From Acidobacteriota bacterium (GTDB lineage Bacteria; Acidobacteriota; Thermoanaerobaculia; Thermoanaerobaculales; Thermoanaerobaculaceae), in assembly GCA_003158745.1 (NCBI GenBank), contig PMLC01000087.1, forward strand, positions 41,408 through 105,407: 64,000 nt of DNA, written 5' to 3'. Position numbers and translations under genes: made by a program. Shown here piece by piece: positions 1-6,743 of this stretch; positions within the stretch are counted from its first letter, which is position 1; the number at the start of each line of letters is the position of its first letter. The notes beneath the pieces were generated by a model. That model made no database searches. It had not been told where the DNA came from and saw only the letters and a list, made by a program, of their open reading frames with translations.

Positions 1-1
1 C

Positions 2-145
2 GAGTGTCACTTCGCCGATTGCACCCACACGAACGAAGCGGGCTGTGCGGTGCAGGCATCGGTTCAGGCAGGCAAGCTCTCGTCGCGGCGGTACTCCTCA
101 TTCGTCAAGCTCTGCAAGGAGCTCGTCGAAACCCAGGACGGCTAA
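2..145 (+). CDS. rsgA: RsgA ribosome-assembly GTPase, C-terminal end (partial)
   Basis: Only the last 47 codons are in the window; the gene enters from the left edge. The visible peptide carries the zinc-knuckle of RsgA/YjeQ (C-x4-C-x-H-x5-C, seen as ECHFADCTHTNEAGCAV) followed by the helical tail with RRYSSFVKLCKEL, both typical of the family's C-terminus. RsgA is a circularly permuted GTPase that acts in late 30S subunit maturation in the cytoplasm. Its TAA stop (143-145) overlaps the stop codon of the opposing gene by two bases, so the two genes converge with no intergenic space. Family assignment is firm; nothing can be said of the GTPase domain. Confidence 0.9.
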   Translation, partial: ECHFADCTHTNEAGCAVQASVQAGKLSSRRYSSFVKLCKELVETQDG

Positions 146-1953
146 CCGGGCCCCGGCGTCAGCCCAGACCCGATCCGTTCGGCCGTGCCCTCGCCTCGCC
201 ACAGCATCAGCCCCTCAGCCAGTCCGAGCGCGATGCCTCCCCCCGGGATGGGCACCATGCCGAGCGGAGCGTCCGGGAGCCTGAGCAGCGGTGTTGCCAC
301 GCGCTCCGTGAGCGCGACCCGCACGAGGCCCGCGTTACACGGTGGGCTCACGCCGGCGACGAGGCCGCCGGAAGTCGAGATCAAACCGCGACAGCACGGA
401 AGCGCGAAGATCCCCGGTCTGGTTTCGCCCTGCAGGGACGCGAGCGAGAGACTCTCACCGTCACTGGCCACCAGCATGTCGATATCGAGCCAGACGACGC
501 CGCCGCGGCCGTTCACGGCGAGCTCGCGCACTCCGGAGGCCTGGATGGCAACCACCTCTCCCCCGGGCCAGCGAGCGCACGCGGCGGCGGCGCCGTCTGG
601 CGCAACCGCCAGGTGGCGGAACGACCCGGCAGCGGCGATGTGCGGCGCGGTGCGGGCATTGAGGGCAACGCGCCAGACGCCGAGGGAATCAATGAGCCAC
701 AGCTCCCCTGTGGTTGGGGCGACAACCGGAAAGAGCACCCAACGAGGCCAAACGACGAGCACTCCCTCGTCGCCGCTCGGGGGTTTCCATACGATCTCGA
801 ATCCACCGCTCCGAGGGCGCGCGAAGACCAGCCCGCCCTCCTCTCCGTCACCTCGGCAACCCGTGCGCATTCTCGGCAGCTGGCCGGAGGTCAGCCATTC
901 GCACAGGCCGGGTTCGCCCTTGGCCCGAAGACGGGCGGCGACCTCGAGCCGAATGGGCAGGCCGGAAGTGAATGCGACATCGGCCAGAGTCACGGCACCG
1001 CTTCCGACGAGGCGCGCCCGTGCGTCTCGGTCCACCTCCTCACGGTCAGTCTTCTCCTTCTCCTTGGGAAGCCCCGCTTCCAGCGGCTTGGCGAGCGCGT
1101 TCCGGAGGACGCGTGGCATCGGGGGGTATTCCTTTCCGTTCCCTTTCTGCCAGGCGAGAAGGAAATCGAAAGGACGCTGCCGGGCGAGAGCAGCGTTGCC
1201 GAAAGCCTCGACCAGAAGGGCGGTTGCCGCTGCAAGCTGTGGGTTCGCACCTCCGACTTGTCGCAGCCCGGCCATGCTTGCGCGCCGGCTTTGCCAGTGC
1301 GTTGCAGGGTCGAGGGCATCGGTGGCAAAAGCAGTCAGCGTTGGTACGGCGTCCTTGAACTCCAGCCAATCGCGCACAGGACGCAGCGTCGGGGGCAGCG
1401 CCGCGAGGGCGAGGGAACCCGAATCCACGAGAGCCTCAGCCACAGCCAACAGCGGCTCGGCGCAACGTAAGTCAGGGGTGGCCGGGCGGATATTCGCAGC
1501 GAGGATGGCGGGCGCGAGGTTTCGTGCCACCTCTGCCGGACCCGGTGTCTCGGCCTTGGGCACGAGCACCACTGCTGCGGAACCGTGGACCACCGTGTCG
1601 ACCGCCGTGCCGTCGGTCGTGCCGATCGTGATCGACATCAGCGGCAACGGTTCAGGGTCCACGAGCCCTCGTAGTTGCGTGGCGAGCGAAGATCCGAGGA
1701 CTGCCTCGTCGAGTTGCTTCGGCGGTGCCGCGCTCGACCACAACCCTGGTGATAGCAGGTAGCACGACGCCAGGTCGGGGTCTTCGAGGGCGATATCCGC
1801 GAAGGACCTAGGCGTCCAGGGGATGAGGTGTGCGGAAATGCCTGTGGGAACGGGCCGCGTTGGGGGCTCGCTGCCAAACATCACGGCCGGAGCGAGCGAA
1901 ACGGCGACCAAGAGGGCGAAAAGGCCGCAGGGCTCTTGACAAACTCGAGTCAT
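142..1953 (-). CDS. Secreted protein of unknown function
   Basis: A 603-residue protein. I start it at the ATG at 1953-1951 because the first ~30 residues form a signal peptide (hydrophobic core LFALLVAVSLAPAVMF, then a small-residue cleavage region); the open frame runs further upstream but only as antisense of the HU gene. After export it shows no family motif I recognise. Residues ~330-360 are charged (KEKEKTDREEVDRDARARL). The C-terminal third has repeated short strands with G/V/A-rich turns (VAPDGAAAACARW, WLDIDMLVASDGESLSL, MVPIPGGGIALGLAEG), compatible with a beta-propeller-like fold, but that is inference. It is divergent from HU, and its start region overlaps the HU promoter. Confidence 0.75.
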   Translation of the reverse strand: MTRVCQEPCGLFALLVAVSLAPAVMFGSEPPTRPVPTGISAHLIPWTPRSFADIALEDPDLASCYLLSPGLWSSAAPPKQLDEAVLGSSLATQLRGLVDPEPLPLMSITIGTTDGTAVDTVVHGSAAVVLVPKAETPGPAEVARNLAPAILAANIRPATPDLRCAEPLLAVAEALVDSGSLALAALPPTLRPVRDWLEFKDAVPTLTAFATDALDPATHWQSRRASMAGLRQVGGANPQLAAATALLVEAFGNAALARQRPFDFLLAWQKGNGKEYPPMPRVLRNALAKPLEAGLPKEKEKTDREEVDRDARARLVGSGAVTLADVAFTSGLPIRLEVAARLRAKGEPGLCEWLTSGQLPRMRTGCRGDGEEGGLVFARPRSGGFEIVWKPPSGDEGVLVVWPRWVLFPVVAPTTGELWLIDSLGVWRVALNARTAPHIAAAGSFRHLAVAPDGAAAACARWPGGEVVAIQASGVRELAVNGRGGVVWLDIDMLVASDGESLSLASLQGETRPGIFALPCCRGLISTSGGLVAGVSPPCNAGLVRVALTERVATPLLRLPDAPLGMVPIPGGGIALGLAEGLMLWRGEGTAERIGSGLTPGPG

Positions 1954-1965
1954 GGTCCGAATAAT
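1936..1965 (+). promoter_or_regulatory. Sigma-70-type promoter for the HU pair
   Basis: TTGACA at 1936-1941, an 18 bp spacer and AATAAT at 1960-1965. The predicted start of transcription is near 1972, giving a ~28 nt leader that contains the strong Shine-Dalgarno AAAGGAGG before the HU ATG at 2000. The -35 element lies inside the first codons of the divergent secreted-protein gene, so the two start regions share DNA. Confidence 0.65.
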
Positions 1966-1999
1966 AGCGTAGGAACCGACCCACAAAGGAGGACGGGGA

Positions 2000-2287
2000 A
2001 TGAACAAGTCAGAGATTGCCGTGAAACTGGCGAAGAAGGTTGGCCTGACGCACGCCAAGGCGGCGGATGTCGTGGACGCGATCTTCAACGCACACAAGGG
2101 CATTGTCGCGGTTGAGCTGGTGGCCGGGCGCAAGGTCACAGTCCCCGGCTTCGGCACGTACGCGACGCGGAAGCGGTCGTCGCGGCAGGGCCGCAACCCG
2201 GCCACTGGGAAGACGATCACCATCTCGGCCCGCAAGTACGTCACGTTCAAGGCAGGCAAAACACTGAAGGAGAAGCTGGCCAAGTAG
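2000..2287 (+). CDS. hup: HU-family nucleoid DNA-binding protein (copy 1)
   Basis: A 95-residue basic protein of typical HU length. It begins MNKSEIAVKLAKK, has the dimerisation helices and GFGTYATRKR, and carries the beta-arm signature GRNPATGKTITI with the arm-tip proline that kinks DNA. HU binds DNA without sequence specificity as a dimer, compacting and bending the nucleoid. A strong Shine-Dalgarno (AAAGGAGG) sits 7 bases before the ATG. A second, similar HU gene follows 22 bp after its stop. The two proteins could form homo- or heterodimers, as HU-alpha and HU-beta do in enterics. Confidence 0.95.
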   Translation: MNKSEIAVKLAKKVGLTHAKAADVVDAIFNAHKGIVAVELVAGRKVTVPGFGTYATRKRSSRQGRNPATGKTITISARKYVTFKAGKTLKEKLAK

Positions 2288-2309
2288 GCCGATGGAGCAA
2301 GGAGGAACG

Positions 2310-2597
2310 ATGAACAAGACCGAGTTGATCACCAAGCTCGCGAAGAAGACGGGTCTCACCCAGGCCAAGGCGGCCGAGGCCGTAGACGCGATCTTCAACG
2401 CCAACAAGGGCCTCATCGCGATCGAACTGGGCGCCGGCCGCAAGGTCACGCTGCCCGGCTTCGGCGGTTTTTCCGTCCGCAAGCGCTCGGCTCGGTCGGG
2501 CCGCAACCCGGCCACGGGCGCGACGATCAGGATCCCCTCTCGAGCGTACCCGGCTTTCAAGGTCGGGAAGACCCTCAAGGAAAAGGTAGCCAAGTAG
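2310..2597 (+). CDS. hup: HU-family nucleoid DNA-binding protein (copy 2)
   Basis: Also 95 residues; it shares most of its sequence with copy 1 (MNKTELITKLAKKTGLTQAK, GFGGFSVRKR, GRNPATGATIRIP). I chose ATG 2310 rather than the in-frame ATG at 2292 because AAGGAGG at 2299-2305 is correctly spaced for it and because the protein then aligns end to end with copy 1. It is very probably co-transcribed with copy 1 and ends at the hairpin at 2625-2650. Main differences from copy 1 are in the arm and the helix 2 region, as in diverged HU paralogues rather than a recent duplication. Confidence 0.95.
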   Translation: MNKTELITKLAKKTGLTQAKAAEAVDAIFNANKGLIAIELGAGRKVTLPGFGGFSVRKRSARSGRNPATGATIRIPSRAYPAFKVGKTLKEKVAK

Positions 2598-2624
2598 GCC
2601 TCCGGTTTCCGGCTTGAGTTGACC

Positions 2625-2650
2625 TCTGGGCGCGGGGAACCGCGCCCAGA
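2625..2650 (+). terminator. Hairpin terminator after the HU pair
   Basis: An 11 bp perfect GC-rich stem (TCTGGGCGCGG / CCGCGCCCAGA) closes a GGAA tetraloop, followed by TTGCATTCT. The T-run is weak, but the stem is strong and the place, 28 bp after the second HU stop, fits. Confidence 0.65.
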
Positions 2651-2913
2651 TTGCATTCTCTCCATTTCGGCGAACCCCCCGCGGTTACTGACCGCGGATG
2701 TGGTTGGTCGCTGGGGATCGGCCGCCCGCACCGTCCGTCGCCGGGGGTTGACTTTTGCCGCCGGGAAAGGTACGCGCCTCCGATCGGAACCGGTCCAGCG
2801 GATTGAGATCGAATTTCCGTCGGATCGGTTCCGTCAGCTCGGCCTCGAATCACGCTAAGCACAAGATATGGTGGTGGATCGCCGTTGGGGACCCAAGATC
2901 TTGCGGTGGCCCC

Positions 2914-2942
2914 TTGACAAGCCCTCCAGGCCGCCCTAGATT
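2914..2942 (+). promoter_or_regulatory. Sigma-70-type promoter for nrdJ
   Basis: A perfect TTGACA (2914-2919), an ideal 17 bp spacer and TAGATT (2937-2942). Transcription should start near 2949, four bases before the palindrome at 2953. Confidence 0.75.
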
Positions 2943-2952
2943 CGCAGAGCAA

Positions 2953-2973
2953 AGTTCAAGTAGTACTTGAACT
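2953..2973. promoter_or_regulatory. Perfect 21 bp palindrome at the nrdJ transcription start (putative operator)
   Basis: Two 10 bp arms (AGTTCAAGTA and its exact complement TACTTGAACT) flank one central G. The site begins ~10 bp after the -10 hexamer, where a bound repressor would block initiation or clearance. It does not resemble an NrdR box. As RNA it could also form a hairpin just upstream of the ribosome-binding site. The symmetry is seen; the operator role is inferred. Confidence 0.5.
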
Positions 2974-2993
2974 CTAGGGAAGGGGGATCTGGG

Positions 2994-5726
2994 ATGTCCG
3001 CGGAACCTTCATCACTTGCCGTCGCGGCTTCTCGCCGGCCGGATGCCCAGGGCGTTTCCGTACGACGGTTGTTCACAAATGGGGAGCACTATCCCTTTGA
3101 CATGGTGCGGTGGGAGCGCCGGACCGCGAGGATTACCGGGAGCGACGGTGCTGTGGTCTTCGAGCAGACTGACGTCGAGGTTCCCGAATTCTGGTCGCAG
3201 ACCGCGACCAATATCGTCGCCCAGAAGTACTTTCACGGACACATAGGCACGCCTGAGCGGGAGAACTCCGTCCGGCAGTTGATCGGCCGCGTTGTTCACA
3301 CAGTCGTCGAGTGGGGTCACACGGGCCGCTACTTTGCGGACGTTGAATCGGAACGCGCCTTCGAGGACGAACTCACCTACCTTCTGTTGAACCAGATGGT
3401 GTCGTTCAATTCGCCGGTGTGGTTCAACGTCGGCATCGAGCCCAACCCGCAGTGCTCCGCCTGCTTCATCAACTCCGTGAAAGACTCGATGGAGTCGATC
3501 CTCGATCTCGCGAAGACCGAGGCGATGCTCTTCAAGTACGGCTCGGGCACGGGCTCCAACCTCTCGGCGTTGCGCTCCTCGCGTGAGCCGTTGGCCGGAG
3601 GCGGAACCGCGTCCGGTCCGGTCTCGTTCATGCGCGGGTTCGACTCATTCGCCGGTGTGATCAAGTCCGGTGGGAAGACCCGTCGGGCTGCGAAGATGGT
3701 GATCCTCAACGTTGAGCACCCCGATATTGAGCACTTCATCCGCTGCAAGGCCGAGGAGGAGAAGAAAGCCCATGTCCTGATCTCGGCCGGATACCCCGCG
3801 GGGTTCGATCAGGAAGGCAGCGCGTACGAGTCGATCCAATACCAGAACGCCAATCACTCGGTCCGCGTGACCGAAGAGTTCATGCGGGCAGTCGAGGACG
3901 ACGGGTGGTGGGAGACGCGGGCCGTGACCTCTGGGGAGGTCGCGGGGCGTTTCCGTGCGCGTGAGTTGATGCACACGATTGCGGAAGCGACCTGGGTGTG
4001 CGGCGACCCCGGGATCCAGTACGACACCACGATCAACCGGTGGCACACCTGCAAGAACACCGCCCGCATCAATGCCAGCAATCCATGCTCGGAGTACATG
4101 TTCCTCGACGACACGGCCTGCAATCTCGCGTCGCTCAACCTGATGCGGTTCGTCGACGAGAAAGGGACCTTCCTCACCGAGGCCTTCCGTCATGCAGTGG
4201 ACGTGATGATACTGGCGCAGGAGATCCTGGTCGACTTCGCCCACTACCCGACGCCGAGGATCGCCGCCAACTCGCATGAGTTTCGCCCGCTCGGCCTCGG
4301 CTACGCCAACCTCGGCGCGCTGCTGATGTCCGACGGGCTGCCCTACGACTCCGCAGAGGGAAGGGCGTACGCCGGGGCGATCACCGCGTTGATGTGCGGT
4401 GAGGCCTACCTCGCGTCAGCGCGCATCGCGGAGGCCATGGGTCCCTTCCCCGGCTACCCGGTCAACCGCGAGTCGATGCTCGAGGTGATCGCAATGCACC
4501 GCGACGCGGCCCACCGCATTCCCACCCGCGGCGTGACGCCGGATCTGCGGAAGTCGGCTACCGAGGTGTGGGACTCGGCGCTCGAGCACGGCAGGGCATT
4601 CGGGTACCGCAACTCGCAGGTGACCGTGCTCGCACCGACCGGTACGATCGGCTTCATGATGGACTGCGACACCACCGGGATCGAGCCGGACCTTGCCCTC
4701 GTGAAGATCAAGCGCCTCGTGGGCGGCGGCACGATCAAGATTGTGAACCAGACGGTGCCGCGCGCCCTCGCCAAACTCGGCTACGACGAACCCAACCGCA
4801 CCGTGATCCTCAGGCACCTCGAGACCACAGGGACCATCGAGGGCGCACCTGGCCTGAAGGACGAGCACCTCCCTGTGTTCGACTGCGCCTTCAAGGCGGT
4901 GTCAGGGTCCCGCTTCATCTCGCCACTCGGCCACCTGAGAATGATGGGTGCGGCACAACCGTTCCTGTCGGGCGCGATCTCGAAGACTGTCAATGTTCCC
5001 GAAGAGACCGGACCGGAAGAGATCGAGAAGCTCTACGTCGAGGGGTGGAAACTCGGCCTCAAGTCGGCCGCTGTGTACCGCGACAACTGCAAGGGCTCGC
5101 AACCGCTCGCAGCGGCTGGCGAGAAGGTCGCAGTTTCGGCGTTCCAGCCGGTGCGGCGGAAGCTGCCCGACGAGCGCGTCGCAATCACCCACAAGTTCTC
5201 GGTCGAAGGGCAAGAAGGGTACGTCACCGTCGGCCTGTACGAGGACAGGAAGCCCGGCGAGCTGTTCATCACGATGGCCAAGGAGGGTTCCACGCTCTCC
5301 GGAGTGATGGACGCCTTCGCAACCGCGATCTCGCTGACGCTCCAGTACGGCGTCCCGCTCGAGTTTCTCGTCAACAAGTTCTCACACGTGCGCTTTGAGC
5401 CGGCGGGTTGGACCAACAACCCCCAGATTCCCTACGCGAAGTCGATCATTGACTACATCTTCCGGTGGCTGGCATCGAAGTTCCTGGCTCCGGAGGATCA
5501 GGCGGCCGTTGGCGTGCAGCCGGTCGCTGCGGGCGAGGACAAGCCACAGGCCGCACTGCCTGGCCCACGGCAGCAGGCGCTGCCGGGCCTCGAGAGCGGC
5601 GAGATCTCGCACCTGTTCGTCAACCAGGCGGACGCACCACCATGTCCGACCTGCGGCATGATGATGGTCCGGGCGGGTGCCTGCTACAAGTGCGGCAACT
5701 GTGGGACGGTTCACGGCTGCAGCTGA
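2994..5726 (+). CDS. nrdJ: Adenosylcobalamin-dependent ribonucleotide reductase (class II)
   Basis: A 910-residue reductase that makes deoxyribonucleotides using a B12-generated thiyl radical, independent of oxygen. The sequence shows FNSPVWFNVG near residue 140, CSACFINSVKDSMESI with the first redox cysteine, the NPCSEYMFLDDTACNLASLNL block near residue 370 with the radical-site cysteine, and LAPTGTIGFMMDCDTTGIEPD. It ends in a four-cysteine zinc-ribbon-like tail (CPTCGMMM...CYKCGNCGTVHGCS) that in this subfamily carries the C-terminal redox thiols. I start at ATG 2994, behind GGGAAGGGGG, and not at the TTG 27 bases upstream, which lies within the palindrome. No nrdA/B or nrdD is in the window. 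Confidence 0.96.
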   Translation: MSAEPSSLAVAASRRPDAQGVSVRRLFTNGEHYPFDMVRWERRTARITGSDGAVVFEQTDVEVPEFWSQTATNIVAQKYFHGHIGTPERENSVRQLIGRVVHTVVEWGHTGRYFADVESERAFEDELTYLLLNQMVSFNSPVWFNVGIEPNPQCSACFINSVKDSMESILDLAKTEAMLFKYGSGTGSNLSALRSSREPLAGGGTASGPVSFMRGFDSFAGVIKSGGKTRRAAKMVILNVEHPDIEHFIRCKAEEEKKAHVLISAGYPAGFDQEGSAYESIQYQNANHSVRVTEEFMRAVEDDGWWETRAVTSGEVAGRFRARELMHTIAEATWVCGDPGIQYDTTINRWHTCKNTARINASNPCSEYMFLDDTACNLASLNLMRFVDEKGTFLTEAFRHAVDVMILAQEILVDFAHYPTPRIAANSHEFRPLGLGYANLGALLMSDGLPYDSAEGRAYAGAITALMCGEAYLASARIAEAMGPFPGYPVNRESMLEVIAMHRDAAHRIPTRGVTPDLRKSATEVWDSALEHGRAFGYRNSQVTVLAPTGTIGFMMDCDTTGIEPDLALVKIKRLVGGGTIKIVNQTVPRALAKLGYDEPNRTVILRHLETTGTIEGAPGLKDEHLPVFDCAFKAVSGSRFISPLGHLRMMGAAQPFLSGAISKTVNVPEETGPEEIEKLYVEGWKLGLKSAAVYRDNCKGSQPLAAAGEKVAVSAFQPVRRKLPDERVAITHKFSVEGQEGYVTVGLYEDRKPGELFITMAKEGSTLSGVMDAFATAISLTLQYGVPLEFLVNKFSHVRFEPAGWTNNPQIPYAKSIIDYIFRWLASKFLAPEDQAAVGVQPVAAGEDKPQAALPGPRQQALPGLESGEISHLFVNQADAPPCPTCGMMMVRAGACYKCGNCGTVHGCS

Positions 5727-5751
5727 TCTGGCCATGCTCGGGTAAAGGGAC

Positions 5752-5779
5752 AAGGCCGGAGCTAGGCAGCTCCGGCCTT
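5752..5779. terminator. Hairpin terminator after nrdJ
   Basis: A perfect 12 bp stem (AAGGCCGGAGCT / AGCTCCGGCCTT) with a 4-base AGGC loop, 26 bp after the nrdJ stop. It can work in both directions; the minus-strand copy also carries the stop codon of the pseudogene that converges from the right. Confidence 0.75.
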
Positions 5780-6194
5780 GCTGTCCTTGCTCTCCTGCCA
5801 GTCCAGGGAATCGGTGAGGAACCTCCGAATCCGAGCCGCGAATCCGGGTTCGAGGTGGCAATCGGAGTGGCCGCGGCCGGGGATGCGCCACGCCTGGCCA
5901 CGTCCGAGCGCCACACACTGGAGGCTCTCAAGGTGCTCGACCGGGACGGTGCGGTCTTCCTCGCCGTGGACGAGCACCACGGGCCGGCCGGCGGCCTTCG
6001 TCTGCGGGAGCCCGCCACCCAGGGAGACGCCTCTCCTTATCCGTTGGAACCGACGCCTCGGAAGACGGGAAACCGAGCTCGGCCAGTGTCTGTCGAGGCG
6101 AGGCCCGGGTGTTGCGCCACGCCACTGTAAGGCACACCAGCACGCCGATGTGGCAGACGACGACCGCTACGAGAACGAAGACCGCTCATACCAT
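5762..6194 (-). pseudogene. Collapsed alpha/beta-hydrolase gene (internal deletion plus frameshifts)
   Basis: Reading from 6194 down, one frame gives a membrane anchor (VFVLVAVVVCHIGVLVCL) and the typical N-terminus of an anchored alpha/beta hydrolase (LAELGFPSSEASVPT...GWRAPADEGRRPA). This should continue into the first core strand, xVVLVHG. Instead, after a one-base shift within 5981-5994, it reads PVVLVHGEEDRTVPVEHL (catalytic Asp strand) and ends with GRGHSDCH (catalytic His). The ~150 residues between the two VVLVHG-like strands, including the serine nucleophile elbow, are missing. A TGA two codons after the ATG at 6194 also interrupts the start. Both ends are recognisable, so this is a decayed gene and not chance. 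Confidence 0.65.
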
Positions 6195-6195
6195 C

Positions 6196-6225
6196 TTGCC
6201 AGCGGAACACGCCCCTGACTATGCT
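6196..6225 (+). promoter_or_regulatory. Promoter for the SCP2-ggt pair
   Basis: TTGCCA at 6196-6201, an 18 bp spacer and TATGCT at 6220-6225. The predicted leader is ~37 nt and includes AAAGGAGAG before the GTG start at 6269. Confidence 0.5.
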
Positions 6226-6268
6226 CATTTCGAATCGGGTCCTGTGTTGAGCGCAAAAGGAGAGAGCC

Positions 6269-6700
6269 GTGGCGACCGAGATCCTCACCGAAGCCTGGGC
6301 CAGCGCGTGGCGCGACGCCCTCAACAGCAGCGAAAGCTACCGTACCGCCGCCGCGTCATGGGAAGGGGCGGTGGTAGTGGCTGTGCGCGCCGAGCCGGAG
6401 CGCGGCATCAAGCAACGGGCCGTGTTCCTCGATCTCTGGCACGGCAACTGTCGCGCCTCCCGGGCGGTAGCCGAGGCAGAGATGCAGGCGGCGCGCTACG
6501 TGCTCACTGCGCACGCGTCCACATGGACTGAGCTGCTGAGCGGCTCGCTCGACCCGGTGGTGGCCGTGATGAGCGGTCGACTGGAACTCGCAAAGGGGAG
6601 TGCAATGGCCCTCTTTCCCCATATTGCCGCCGCAAAAGAGCTGGTAGCCGCTGCGAAATCGCTGCAGACCACGTTCCCAGTAGGCTGGTTGAAAGCGTAG
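6269..6700 (+). CDS. SCP2-like sterol-carrier domain protein
   Basis: A 143-residue soluble protein. The pattern WTELLSGSLDPVVAVMSGRLELAKGSAMALFPHIAAAKELV in outline (helix, a GRLEL strand, long C-terminal helix, FP end) matches small stand-alone SCP2 proteins, which bind hydrophobic ligands such as acyl chains. The ligand here is unknown. The start is the GTG at 6269, preceded by AAAGGAGAG at good spacing. The next gene begins 43 bp later on the same strand and has its own ribosome-binding site, so the two probably share one transcript. Confidence 0.7.
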   Translation: MATEILTEAWASAWRDALNSSESYRTAAASWEGAVVVAVRAEPERGIKQRAVFLDLWHGNCRASRAVAEAEMQAARYVLTAHASTWTELLSGSLDPVVAVMSGRLELAKGSAMALFPHIAAAKELVAAAKSLQTTFPVGWLKA

Positions 6701-6743
6701 GATGCCTGTGGGAGATGACGTGGCGCTGAAGGAGAGTTGTGCC

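Larger units (their letters stand above)
2651..2993. other. Intergenic region and nrdJ control region
   Basis: About 340 bases without a gene. The first 260 hold no coding pattern that I trust. I looked for a cobalamin riboswitch because the next gene is B12-dependent and did not find the conserved B12-box pattern. The last 80 bases hold the nrdJ promoter, a palindrome and a GGGAAGGGGG ribosome-binding region, listed separately. Confidence 0.5.

Noticed and set aside
4-1470. A 488-codon open frame on the plus strand at the left end
   Set aside because: It is antisense to the signal-peptide-bearing gene at 142-1953, is Arg/Gly/Pro-rich and has no motif; GC-rich DNA leaves such frames open.
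2651-2993. Cobalamin riboswitch before nrdJ
   Set aside because: Expected for a B12-dependent enzyme, but I find no B12-box or the conserved core pattern; only a promoter and a palindrome are visible.
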